Positions 1 to 8,161 of a stretch of 64,000 bases of DNA are shown here, in pieces (the first letter of the stretch is position 1; every line of letters starts with the position of its first letter). The notes under the pieces are model-generated. The model was not told where the DNA came from, did not search any database, and worked only from the letters and a program-made list of their open reading frames with translations. Where the stretch lies: contig NZ_JBBEYB010000012.1 of the NCBI RefSeq assembly GCF_037482285.1, positions 30,099 to 94,098 on the forward strand. The letters are read 5' to 3'. Both the position numbers and the translations under genes were made by a program. The DNA is from Aquabacterium sp029268225. Its GTDB lineage: Bacteria; Pseudomonadota; Gammaproteobacteria; Burkholderiales; Burkholderiaceae_C.

Positions 1-1909
1 TTTCGAAACCGAAGCCAGCCAGACCCAGCATCGTGCCGAGCACGCGCAGCACCTTCCAGGCCGGACGGGCATCGCCTTGCGGCTTGACCGAACCGTGGAA
101 GCTCTGCACGCGACCTTCGGCGTTCACGAAGGTGCCCGACGTTTCGGCAAACGCTGCGATCGGCAGGATGCAGTCGGCGTAGTTCATCGCCGAGGTCTTG
201 AACGACGACAGCGACACAACCATTTCGGCGCCCTGCACTGCGGCCATGGCGGCAGCGGGGTTGGCAGCGTCGAACTCGGGCTCAACGCCCAGCAGCACGA
301 TGCCCTTCAGACCCTTGCCAGCCAGCATCTGACCGGCGTTCAGGCCGCCTTGTTGAGGCTGGGCACCGACCAGTTGTGCGCCGACCGAGTTGGCCGACTC
401 ACCGAAGAAGCCCAGCTTGGCGCCGGTCTGCTCGGCAATCCACTGGCCCAGGGCCTGCAGCGACGAGGCTTGCGGGTGTTGCACGGCGGCGTTGCCCAGC
501 AGCACCGCAGCGCGTTGGCCGGACAGCAGCGACGCGGCGATGGCCTTGGCAGCCTCGGTGGCATTGCCTGCGACCGGGGCGCTCACGCCCTTTTCGGCCG
601 CCACGGCTGCGGCAACGTCGGCCAGGGCTTGCACCCAGGCGCTCGGGGCCACGGTCACGCGGTTGGCGACGGGCAGCAGCCAGTCGTCGTTCACGCCGCC
701 GATGGCCGAAACTTGGGCACCGCGCTTGGTAGCCTGACGCAAACGCGAGGCGAACAGCGGGTGGTCCTTGCGCAGGAAGGAGCCGACGACCAGAGCGCGG
801 TCCAGCGTGGACAGCTCGGCAATCGGCAGACCCAGCCAACGCGCACCGGCGCCGGTGGTGAAGTCAGCCTGACGCAGGCGGGTGTCGACGTTGTCAGAGC
901 CCAGGCCGCGCATCAGTTGCGCCAGCAGGTACAGCTCTTCAACGGTGCTGTGCTCGGTGGCCAAGGCACCGATCGTGTTGGCGCCTTGTTCCTTGCTGAT
1001 GCACTTCAGACCTTGGGCCACGTATTCCAGGGCTGTGGTCCAGTCGACTTCGCGCCATTCACCGCCCTGCTTGAGCATGGGCTTGGTGATGCGCTGTTCG
1101 CTGTTAAGGGCTTCGTAGCTGAAACGATCGCGGTCGGCGATCCAGCACTCGTTGACGTCTTCGTTCTCGAGCGGCACCACGCGCAATACCTTGCCACCCT
1201 TGACCTGAACGATCAGGTTGGCACCGGTGGAGTCGTGCGGGCTCACGCTCTTGCGACGCGACAGCTCCCAGGTACGGGCGCTGTAGCGGAAAGGCTTGCT
1301 CGTCAGGGCACCGACCGGGCACAGATCGATCATGTTGCCCGACAGTTCGGAGTCCACGGTCTGACCGACGAAGGTCTCGATCTCCGAGTGCTCGCCGCGG
1401 TTGACCATGCCCAGCTCCATCACGCCGGCCACTTCCTGGCCGAAACGCACGCAGCGGGTGCACTGGATGCAACGGCTCATCTCTTCCATCGAGATCAGCG
1501 GGCCGACTTCCTTGTGGAAGACCACGCGCTTTTCTTCGTTGTAGCGAGAAGCGCTGCCACCGTAGCCCACGGCCAGGTCTTGCAGTTGGCACTCACCGCC
1601 CTGGTCGCAGATCGGGCAATCCAGCGGGTGGTTGATCAGCAAGAACTCCATCACGCTCTGCTGAGCCTTGATGGCCTTCTCGCTCTTGGTGCGCACGATC
1701 ATGCCTTGCGTCACGGGCGTGGCGCAGGCGGGCATGGGCTTGGGCGCCTTCTCGACGTCGACCAGGCACATGCGGCAGTTCGCAGCGATCGAGAGCTTCT
1801 TGTGATAGCAGAAGTGCGGGATGTAGGTGCCAGATTGCTCGGCCGCATGCATCACCATGCTGCCTTCCTGGCACTGGACTTTCTGTCCGTCGATTTCGAT
1901 TTCAACCAT
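1..1909 (-). CDS. nuoG: NADH-quinone oxidoreductase subunit G, C-terminally cut by the window edge
   Basis: Large Fe-S subunit of respiratory complex I, which passes electrons from NADH/FMN along a cluster chain towards quinone on the cytoplasmic arm. The reading frame is open from the ATG at 1909 to base 1, giving 636 residues of an expected 770-780, so the C-terminus lies outside. Cys34, Cys45, Cys48 and Cys62 form the [2Fe-2S] site; His94, Cys98, Cys101 and Cys107 the His/Cys3 [4Fe-4S] site; Cys147, Cys150, Cys153 and Cys197 a second [4Fe-4S] site. The molybdopterin-oxidoreductase-like region follows. It lies 14 bases downstream of nuoF in the same operon. Confidence is high. Confidence 0.97.
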   Translation of the reverse strand, partial: MVEIEIDGQKVQCQEGSMVMHAAEQSGTYIPHFCYHKKLSIAANCRMCLVDVEKAPKPMPACATPVTQGMIVRTKSEKAIKAQQSVMEFLLINHPLDCPICDQGGECQLQDLAVGYGGSASRYNEEKRVVFHKEVGPLISMEEMSRCIQCTRCVRFGQEVAGVMELGMVNRGEHSEIETFVGQTVDSELSGNMIDLCPVGALTSKPFRYSARTWELSRRKSVSPHDSTGANLIVQVKGGKVLRVVPLENEDVNECWIADRDRFSYEALNSEQRITKPMLKQGGEWREVDWTTALEYVAQGLKCISKEQGANTIGALATEHSTVEELYLLAQLMRGLGSDNVDTRLRQADFTTGAGARWLGLPIAELSTLDRALVVGSFLRKDHPLFASRLRQATKRGAQVSAIGGVNDDWLLPVANRVTVAPSAWVQALADVAAAVAAEKGVSAPVAGNATEAAKAIAASLLSGQRAAVLLGNAAVQHPQASSLQALGQWIAEQTGAKLGFFGESANSVGAQLVGAQPQQGGLNAGQMLAGKGLKGIVLLGVEPEFDAANPAAAMAAVQGAEMVVSLSSFKTSAMNYADCILPIAAFAETSGTFVNAEGRVQSFHGSVKPQGDARPAWKVLRVLGTMLGLAGFGFE

Positions 1910-1923
1910 GACTGTTGTCCAGT

Positions 1924-3267
1924 TCAGATGTAGGACGGCACAACACAGGACTTGTGCTCAATGTGGTGCACGAACTCATCGCGATAGTGCTTGATGAAGG
2001 CGCGCACCGGCATGGCAGCCGCATCGCCCAGGGCGCAAATGGTGCGCCCCTGGATGTTCTCGGCCACGTTGTCCAGCAGTTCGATGTCTTCCGGACGACC
2101 ACGGCCGGTTTCGATGCGATCGACCATGCGCCACAGCCAGCCCGTGCCTTCGCGGCAGGGGGTGCACTGGCCGCAGGACTCGTGCATGTAGAAGTAGGAC
2201 AGGCGCTGCAGGCTCTTGACCATGCAACGGGTCTCGTCCATCACGATGACGGCGCCCGAACCCAACATGGAGCCGGCCTTGGCGATGGCGTCGTAGTCCA
2301 TCGTCACGTCCATCATGATGTGGCCGGGGATGACGGGCGACGACGAACCACCGGGGATGACGGCCTTGAGCTTCTTGCCACCGCGCACGCCACCGGCGAG
2401 CTCGAGCAGCTTGGAGAACGGTGTGCCCAGCGGGATTTCGTAGTTGCCAGGAAGTTCCACGTCACCGCTGACGGTGAACAGCTTGGTGCCGCCGGCGTTG
2501 GGCTTGCCCACGGCCAGGAAGGCCTCGCCACCGTTGCGGATGATCCACGGGACGGCCGCAAAGGTTTCGGTGTTGTTGATGGTGGTCGGCTTGCCGTACA
2601 GGCCGAAGCTGGCCGGGAACGGCGGCTTGAAGCGGGGCTGCCCCTTCTTGCCTTCCAGCGATTCCAGCAGTGCGGTTTCTTCACCGCAGATGTAGGCGCC
2701 GAAACCATGGTGCGCATGCAGCTGGAAGCTGAAGTCGCTGCCCATGATGTTGTTGCCGAGGTAGCCGGCGGCACGGGCTTCTTCCAGGGCTTCTTCGAAA
2801 CGCTCGTAGGCTTCGAAAATTTCGCCGTGGATGTAGTTGTAGCCGACGGTGATGCCCATCGCGTAAGCCGCGATGATCATGCCTTCGATGACGGTGTGCG
2901 GGTTGTAGCGCAGGATCTCGCGGTCCTTGGCCGTGCCCGGTTCCCCTTCGTCGGAGTTGCAGACGAGGTACTTCTGGCCCGGGAAGGTGCGGGGCATGAA
3001 GCTCCACTTCAGACCGGTGGGGAAGCCGGCGCCACCACGACCACGCAGCGACGAAGCCTTGACTTCGGCGATGACCTGATCCTGGGTCATGCCTTCGCCG
3101 CCGTCCTTGCCGAGGATCTTGCGCAGCGCAGCGTAACCGCCGCGGGCTTCGTAGTCCTTCAGACGCCAGTTGGTGCCGTCGATGCCGGCGTAGATCTGGG
3201 GCTCAATATGGCGGCCGTGGAAAACGGTTTCCTTGCCGGTCGCCTGGAATTTGGAAAGGTCAAGCAT
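1924..3267 (-). CDS. nuoF: NADH-quinone oxidoreductase subunit F (NADH/FMN-binding)
   Basis: The 447-residue subunit that oxidises NADH and holds FMN in complex I. Residues 73-84 (SLRGRGGAGFPTG region) form the glycine-rich NADH/FMN loop, and GAYICGEETALLESLEG around 190-206 is the family signature. The [4Fe-4S] N3 ligands are Cys365, Cys368 and Cys371 (SCGQCTPC) with Cys411. Length is normal for the family. The ATG has a GAGGGTGAG ribosome site upstream. Its start lies 12 bases after the nuoE stop, so the genes are almost certainly co-transcribed. Confidence 0.98.
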   Translation of the reverse strand: MLDLSKFQATGKETVFHGRHIEPQIYAGIDGTNWRLKDYEARGGYAALRKILGKDGGEGMTQDQVIAEVKASSLRGRGGAGFPTGLKWSFMPRTFPGQKYLVCNSDEGEPGTAKDREILRYNPHTVIEGMIIAAYAMGITVGYNYIHGEIFEAYERFEEALEEARAAGYLGNNIMGSDFSFQLHAHHGFGAYICGEETALLESLEGKKGQPRFKPPFPASFGLYGKPTTINNTETFAAVPWIIRNGGEAFLAVGKPNAGGTKLFTVSGDVELPGNYEIPLGTPFSKLLELAGGVRGGKKLKAVIPGGSSSPVIPGHIMMDVTMDYDAIAKAGSMLGSGAVIVMDETRCMVKSLQRLSYFYMHESCGQCTPCREGTGWLWRMVDRIETGRGRPEDIELLDNVAENIQGRTICALGDAAAMPVRAFIKHYRDEFVHHIEHKSCVVPSYI

Positions 3268-3279
3268 CTTGTCTCACCC

Positions 3280-3780
3280 TCACTTGGCCTGAGCCTTGAG
3301 CACGTCGACCAGCTCGTCGAGCTTGTCGTTGCTCATGAAGCTGACCATTTGACGGTCGTTGACCAGGGCCACCGGCGCGTCGGCGCAAGCACCCAGGCAC
3401 TCGCAATGCGACACGGTGAACAGGCCGTCGGCTGTGGTACCGCCGTCTTCCACACCCAGCTTGTCGCACAGGTACTGCAGGGCACCTTGACCATTGCGCA
3501 ACTGGCAAGGCAGGTTGGTGCACACGTTCAACTTGTACTTGCCGACAGGCTTTTGGTTGTACATGTTGTAGAACGTGGTCACTTCGTGCACGGCGATGGC
3601 GGGCATGCCGATGTGATCGGCGATGGCCTGCTCGGCCTCGGGCGAGACCCAGCCCTGCTCCTGCTGGATGATGGACAGACAGGCCATGACCGCCGACTGA
3701 CGCTGGTCAGCTGGGTACTTGGCGATTTCGCGGTCGAAGCGCGCTTTGGTTTGTTCGCTCAGCATGGTTTGCTCGGTCAC
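3280..3780 (-). CDS. nuoE: NADH-quinone oxidoreductase subunit E ([2Fe-2S] subunit)
   Basis: The 24-kDa-type subunit of complex I, carrying cluster N1a next to NuoF. Ligands are visible as Cys87/Cys92 (VCTNLPC) and Cys128/Cys132 (CLGAC). The start is ambiguous. A GTG at 3780 immediately follows the nuoD stop (TAA at 3783-3781), while an in-frame ATG occurs five codons later at 3765. Neither has a strong ribosome site, so translational coupling with nuoD is likely. Length (166 or 161 residues) suits the family either way. Confidence 0.96.
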   Translation of the reverse strand: MTEQTMLSEQTKARFDREIAKYPADQRQSAVMACLSIIQQEQGWVSPEAEQAIADHIGMPAIAVHEVTTFYNMYNQKPVGKYKLNVCTNLPCQLRNGQGALQYLCDKLGVEDGGTTADGLFTVSHCECLGACADAPVALVNDRQMVSFMSNDKLDELVDVLKAQAK

Positions 3781-5034
3781 TTAGCGGTCGATTTCACCGA
3801 ACACGATGTCCATCGTGCCGATGATGGCCACGGCGTCGGCCAGCATGTGGCCACGGGACATTTCGTCGAGGGCAGCCAGGTGCGGGAAGCCCGGGGCGCG
3901 GATCTTCAGGCGGTATGGCTTGTTGGCGCCGTCGGAAGCCAGGTAGATGCCGAATTCGCCCTTGGGGTGCTCGACAGCGGCATAGGCTTCGCCTTCGGGC
4001 ACGTGAAAGCCTTCGGTGAACAGCTTGAAGTGGTGAATCAGCTGCTCCATCGAGGTCTTCATCTCGACGCGCGAGGGCGGCGCCACCTTGTGGTTGTCGG
4101 TGATGACCGGGCCCGGGTTGGCGCGCAGCCAGTCCACGCACTGCTTGATGATGCGGTTGGACTGACGCAACTCTTCGACGCGGACCACGTAGCGGTCATA
4201 GCAGTCGCCATTGGTGCCCACGGGGATGTCGAAGTCGAGCTTGTCGTAAACGTCGTACGGCTGGTGCTTGCGCAGGTCCCACACGATGCCCGAGCCACGC
4301 AGCATGGCGCCGGTCAGGCCCATTTGCAGGGCGCGCTCAGGCGACACCACACCGATGCCGACGGTACGCTGCTTCCAGATGCGGTTGTCGGTCAGCAGGG
4401 TTTCGTATTCGTCCACCAGCTTGGGGAAACGCTGGGTGAAGTCGTCGATGAAGTCGAGCAGCGAGCCTTGACGGTTCTCGTTCATGCGAGCGATCGTCTT
4501 GGCGTTCTTGATCTTGCTGACCTTGTACTGCGGCATGGTGTCCGGCAGGTCGCGGTAGACGCCACCCGGACGGAAGTAGGCCGCGTGCATGCGGGCGCCC
4601 GACACGGCTTCGTACATGTCGAAGAGGTCTTCGCGCTCACGGAAGCAGTAGATCAGGATGTTCATGGCGCCGCAGTCGAAACCATGGCAGCCCAACCACA
4701 GCAGGTGGTTCAGCACGCGGGTGATTTCGGCGAACATCACACGGATGTACTGGGCGCGGATCGGCACCTCAATGCCCATCATCTTCTCGACGGCCAGGCA
4801 GTAAGCGTGCTCGTTGCACATCATCGACACGTAATCCAGTCGGTCCATGTAGGGCAGCGACTGGATGAAGGTCTTGGACTCGGCCAGCTTTTCAGTGGCC
4901 CGGTGCAGCAGGCCAATGTGCGGGTCGGCACGTTGGATGACTTCGCCGTCCAGCTCGAGGATCAGACGCAGCACGCCGTGCGCGGCCGGGTGCTGCGGAC
5001 CGAAGTTCAGGGTGTAGTTCTTGATTTCTGACAT
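3781..5034 (-). CDS. nuoD: NADH-quinone oxidoreductase subunit D (49-kDa subunit)
   Basis: Complex I subunit that forms the quinone-binding pocket with NuoB; it descends from the large subunit of [NiFe] hydrogenases but has lost the metal ligands. The 417-residue protein starts MSEIKNYTLNFGPQHPAAHG, the classic NuoD N-terminus containing the quinone-site GPQHPAAHG loop, and ends in the family FGEIDR tail. It is separate from nuoC, not fused as in E. coli. It lies 17 bases after nuoC and abuts nuoE. Confidence 0.98.
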   Translation of the reverse strand: MSEIKNYTLNFGPQHPAAHGVLRLILELDGEVIQRADPHIGLLHRATEKLAESKTFIQSLPYMDRLDYVSMMCNEHAYCLAVEKMMGIEVPIRAQYIRVMFAEITRVLNHLLWLGCHGFDCGAMNILIYCFREREDLFDMYEAVSGARMHAAYFRPGGVYRDLPDTMPQYKVSKIKNAKTIARMNENRQGSLLDFIDDFTQRFPKLVDEYETLLTDNRIWKQRTVGIGVVSPERALQMGLTGAMLRGSGIVWDLRKHQPYDVYDKLDFDIPVGTNGDCYDRYVVRVEELRQSNRIIKQCVDWLRANPGPVITDNHKVAPPSRVEMKTSMEQLIHHFKLFTEGFHVPEGEAYAAVEHPKGEFGIYLASDGANKPYRLKIRAPGFPHLAALDEMSRGHMLADAVAIIGTMDIVFGEIDR

Positions 5035-5051
5035 GACTCAGGCCTTGTGCA

Positions 5052-5663
5052 TCAGTGGAGACCACCGTAGTTGTCTTCGCGGATGATGCGCGGGGTGATC
5101 TCGCGCGGCTCGATGGTGACGGGCTGGTAGACCACGCGCTTTTGCGCTTCGTCGTAAGTCATTTCGACGTAGCCGGTCGTCGGGAAGTCCTTGCGGAAGG
5201 GGTGACCGATGAAGCCGTAGTCCGTCAGGATGCGGCGCAGGTCGTTGTGACCGTCGAAGATGATGCCGTACAGGTCGAAGGCTTCGCGCTCGAACCAGTT
5301 GGCGCTGTTCCACACATCGGTGACCGAGGCCAGCACGGGGAAGTCGTCGTCCGGGGCAAAGGCCTTCAGGCGCAGGCGCCAGTTCTTGCTGACCGACAGC
5401 AGGTGCGTGACGGCGCAAAAGCGCGGCCCATCGGCGTAGATGCTGGGGCCGCCGTCCTTGTAGGTGGAGTAGTCCATGCCGCACAGGTCGACCAACATCT
5501 CGAACTTCAGCTCGGCGTGGTCGCGCAGGGTCAGGCAGATGTCGTGGTAGTCGGCGGCGGACACCGTCAGGGTCAGTTCACCCTTGATGCTGTCCAGGCG
5601 CTTGATCTTGTCGCCCAGGATGCGTTCCAGGGTGGCTTGCAGGTTGGCGAGTTTCTGGCTCAT
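5052..5663 (-). CDS. nuoC: NADH-quinone oxidoreductase subunit C (30-kDa subunit)
   Basis: Peripheral-arm subunit of complex I that packs against NuoD. The 203-residue translation carries the family signature ERE(A)FDLYGI-x-F-x-GH-x-DLRRILTDYGF near residues 128-150. The ATG at 5663 has a good AGGAG site eight bases upstream. It is the fourth gene of the nuo run, 14 bases after the nuoB stop. Confidence 0.97.
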   Translation of the reverse strand: MSQKLANLQATLERILGDKIKRLDSIKGELTLTVSAADYHDICLTLRDHAELKFEMLVDLCGMDYSTYKDGGPSIYADGPRFCAVTHLLSVSKNWRLRLKAFAPDDDFPVLASVTDVWNSANWFEREAFDLYGIIFDGHNDLRRILTDYGFIGHPFRKDFPTTGYVEMTYDEAQKRVVYQPVTIEPREITPRIIREDNYGGLH

Positions 5664-5677
5664 GCAATGGCTCCTGA

Positions 5678-6154
5678 TCAGCGGGCAATGGTGTTTTCGC
5701 GGCGGATCTTGGCCTGCAGTTGCAGGATGCCGTAGAGCAGCGCTTCAGCCGTCGGGGGGCAGCCCGGCACGTACACGTCCACCGGCACGATGCGGTCGCA
5801 ACCGCGCACCACCGAGTAGCTGTAGTGGTAGTAGCCACCGCCGTTGGCGCAGGAGCCCATGGACAGCACCCAGCGGGGTTCGGCCATCTGGTCGTACACC
5901 TTGCGCAGGGCCGGTGCCATCTTGTTGCACAGCGTGCCGGCCACGATCATCAGGTCGGACTGACGGGGGCTGGGACGGAACAACATGCCAAAGCGGTCGA
6001 TGTCGTAGCGCGCCGCACCGGCGTGCATCATCTCGACCGCGCAACAGGCCAGACCAAACGTCATCGGCCAGAGCGAACCGGTCTTGGACCAGTTGATCAG
6101 CGTGTCGGCCGACGTGGTGATGAAGCCCTCTTTGAAGACGCCTTCGATACCCAT
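5678..6154 (-). CDS. nuoB: NADH-quinone oxidoreductase subunit B (cluster N2)
   Basis: Holds the terminal [4Fe-4S] cluster N2, which donates electrons to quinone. The 158-residue protein shows the adjacent cysteine pair Cys37/Cys38 (GLACCAVEMM), Cys102 (MGSCANGGGYYH) and Cys132 (VPGCPPTAEAL), all four cluster ligands. An AGAGG ribosome site precedes the ATG. It sits between nuoA and nuoC on the same strand with short gaps. Confidence 0.98.
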   Translation of the reverse strand: MGIEGVFKEGFITTSADTLINWSKTGSLWPMTFGLACCAVEMMHAGAARYDIDRFGMLFRPSPRQSDLMIVAGTLCNKMAPALRKVYDQMAEPRWVLSMGSCANGGGYYHYSYSVVRGCDRIVPVDVYVPGCPPTAEALLYGILQLQAKIRRENTIAR

Positions 6155-6199
6155 GTGTATTACCTCTTCAGATTCCTGTGGGGGACGAGCGAGACGGGA

Positions 6200-6562
6200 T
6201 CACTCCCAGTCGAGCGCACCCTTCTTCCATTCGTAGACGAAGCCCACGACCAGGATGCCCAGGAAGAGCATGACGGTCAGGAAGCCTGGCATGCCCACTT
6301 CCTTGAGCGCCACAGCCCAAGGGAACAGGAACGCGATTTCCAGGTCGAACAAGATGAAGAGGATGGCGACCAGGTAGTAGCGCACATCGAACTTCATCCG
6401 GGCGTCTTCGAAAGCTTCGAAGCCGCATTCATAGGGGGAGTTCTTGGCCTCGTCAGGGCGACGAGGGCCGAGCAGGAAGCCCAGCAGTTGGGGGGCGACA
6501 CCGACGCCGACGCCAACCAGAATGAAGAGGATGACCGGCAGGTATTGCTCAATGTTCATCAT
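6200..6562 (-). CDS. nuoA: NADH-quinone oxidoreductase subunit A
   Basis: Small membrane subunit of complex I at the junction of the two arms. Three hydrophobic helices are visible, with the conserved loop YECGFEAFEDAR between the first and second. The frame is open upstream to a GTG at 6604, but the paired ATG codons at 6562 and 6559 follow a TGAGG site and give 119-120 residues, the normal family length, so the longer start was rejected. It is the first gene of the nuo operon; the promoter should lie between here and the tRNA at 6803. Confidence 0.96.
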   Translation of the reverse strand: MMNIEQYLPVILFILVGVGVGVAPQLLGFLLGPRRPDEAKNSPYECGFEAFEDARMKFDVRYYLVAILFILFDLEIAFLFPWAVALKEVGMPGFLTVMLFLGILVVGFVYEWKKGALDWE

Positions 6563-6616
6563 GATGTGGGGCCTCAGATGGAACAAATTGTGTGATTGGA
6601 CCACACGGACAAAAGA

Positions 6617-6678
6617 AAAGCGCGCCAGGCTTCATGACCATCAGGATGAACCTGATGTGACATCAACCAAAGCGCGCC
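6617..6678 (-). promoter_or_regulatory. nuo leader: hairpin flanked by a direct repeat
   Basis: In the 240-base gap between tRNA-Leu and nuoA, a perfect 7-bp stem (CATCAGG at 6639-6645 with CCTGATG at 6651-6657, 5-base loop) lies between two copies of the 10-mer AAAGCGCGCC (6617-6626 and 6669-6678). No clear -35/-10 pair was recognised. Function is unknown; it would lie in or near the nuo mRNA leader. Confidence 0.3.
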
Positions 6679-6802
6679 CACTGGAGCACCTCACACCACG
6701 GGCACCTGCCTTGTGGGGCAAATGCCACTGCCATCTGATCAGCGTGGAAAGAATTACCGATGCTGATCATGGTGTGGTGCAAAGACTCGTTTAGAAATCT
6801 TA

Positions 6803-6887
6803 TGGTGCCGACGGCGAGACTCGAACTCGCACAGCTTTCGCCACTACCCCCTCAAGATAGCGTGTCTACCAATTTCACCACGTCGGC
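6803..6887 (-). tRNA. tRNA-Leu (anticodon GAG)
   Basis: The complement folds as a complete 85-nt class II tRNA. The acceptor strands GCCGACG and CGTCGGC pair, the discriminator is A, and CCA is encoded (TGG at 6803-6805 on the plus strand). The anticodon loop TTGAGGG between stem strands CTATC and GGTAG gives anticodon GAG. The T-arm GTTCGAGTC and a long variable arm are present. Its place between secG and nuoA is a conserved betaproteobacterial arrangement. Confidence 0.97.
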
Positions 6888-7014
6888 CGTTGAACCTTTT
6901 GGGTTCGCTCGTTGTTTGCTTCGGCTTGCTTGAGGCTTGCTCCCCGAAGACTCATATTCTAAACCGAAAAACAAGTCCAATGAACCATGCCCTACAAACT
7001 GGGCATGAGATTCA

Positions 7015-7368
7015 TCACTTGGTCGGGATCAACGCCGCACCGGAAGCCGGAGCAGACGGCACCGAAGCAGCAACCGGCGCGGAGGCCGCCTGCTCCAGGA
7101 TGCTGGCGCCTTGCGACGCTGCGCCACGCAGGTTGCCAAAGTAGGCCAGCGCCAGGGTCGACACGAAGAAGATCGTGGCCGCCACAGCCGTAGAGCGAGA
7201 CAGGAAGTTGGCGCTACCGGTGGCGCCAAACAGGCTACCGGAAGCACCACTGCCAAAGGAAGCGCCCATGTCGGCGCCCTTGCCGTGCTGCACCAGCACC
7301 AAGCCGATCATGGCCAGCGCGGAGAGCACCTGCAGCAGCAGCACCAGGGTCATCAAGGTTTGTTGCAT
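7015..7368 (-). CDS. secG: Preprotein translocase subunit SecG
   Basis: Auxiliary subunit of the SecYEG protein-conducting channel in the inner membrane. The 117-residue protein has two transmembrane segments (about 3-25 and 57-77) with the conserved loop QHGKGADMGASFGSGASGSLFG between them. The tail after residue 80 is Ala/Pro/Ser-rich and poorly conserved. It lies downstream of tpiA and upstream of tRNA-Leu on the same strand, the usual order in this group. A short inverted repeat (ATGCCC/GGGCAT, 6986-7005) follows the gene but has no T-tract. Confidence 0.96.
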   Translation of the reverse strand: MQQTLMTLVLLLQVLSALAMIGLVLVQHGKGADMGASFGSGASGSLFGATGSANFLSRSTAVAATIFFVSTLALAYFGNLRGAASQGASILEQAASAPVAASVPSAPASGAALIPTK

Positions 7369-7405
7369 GAATGAAACTCCAGAGTCAATCTAGTCGCGAC
7401 ACCGT

Positions 7406-8161
7406 TCAGGCAGCGCGCGCGATGGCAGCAAAGTCAGCCGCCTTGAGGGCGGCGCCACCGATGAGGCCGCCGTTGATGTCAGGCTGCGAGAACAGCTCGA
7501 CCGCGTTGTCGGGCTTGACGCTGCCGCCGTACAGCAGGGGGATGTCTGCCGCGCTCGACGTGGCCTGGGCCAGTTGCGCGCGCAGGCCAGCATGCACCGC
7601 CTGCGCCTGAGCGGGCGAGGCCGTCTTGCCGGTGCCGATGGCCCAGACGGGTTCGTACGCCACCACAACGCGGGCGATGTCGGCGCCCAGGGTGTCGATG
7701 ACGGCTTGCAGTTGGCGACCCACGACGGCTTCGGTCTGGTTGGCCTCACGTTCGGCCAGCGTTTCACCGACGCAGACGATGGGCACCAGACCGTGCGCGA
7801 GCGCGGCCTTGGCCTTGTCGGCGACCAGCTGGTCGCTTTCGCCGTGGTAGCTGCGACGCTCGGAGTGCCCCACGATGGCGTAGGTGGCGCCGAATTCACG
7901 GATCATGGGCCCCGCGACTTCACCGGTGTACGCACCCTGGGTCTGCGCCGAGATGTCTTGCGTGCCGACGGCGATGGCCGTGCCTTGCAGGGCATCGGCC
8001 ACATCCGCCAGGAACACGAAGGGCGGGCACACCGCCACGTCCGCATTGGGCGCCGTGGTGGCCAGGTCGGCCACCAGAAGACCCTGAATCAGCTCTGCAT
8101 TGAAGGCACGGCTACCGTGCATCTTCCAGTTGCCAACGACCAGTTTCTTCATGACGCTCAT
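7406..8161 (-). CDS. tpiA: Triose-phosphate isomerase
   Basis: Interconverts dihydroxyacetone phosphate and glyceraldehyde 3-phosphate in central carbon metabolism. The 251-residue protein keeps all catalytic residues: Asn11 and Lys13 (GNWKMHG), His99 (IVGHSERR) and Glu170 (AYEPVWAIGTGK). The first ATG overlaps the pnp stop as ATGA (8161-8158), which implies translational coupling; a second ATG three codons later is an alternative start. secG follows 37 bases downstream. Confidence 0.98.
   Translation of the reverse strand: MSVMKKLVVGNWKMHGSRAFNAELIQGLLVADLATTAPNADVAVCPPFVFLADVADALQGTAIAVGTQDISAQTQGAYTGEVAGPMIREFGATYAIVGHSERRSYHGESDQLVADKAKAALAHGLVPIVCVGETLAEREANQTEAVVGRQLQAVIDTLGADIARVVVAYEPVWAIGTGKTASPAQAQAVHAGLRAQLAQATSSAADIPLLYGGSVKPDNAVELFSQPDINGGLIGGAALKAADFAAIARAA

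Noticed and set aside
1915..5031. Plus-strand open frame of over 1000 codons across nuoF, nuoE and nuoD
   Set aside because: It is an antisense mirror of three certain genes in high-GC DNA, rich in His/Val/Gln/Leu repeats and without any domain or ribosome site.
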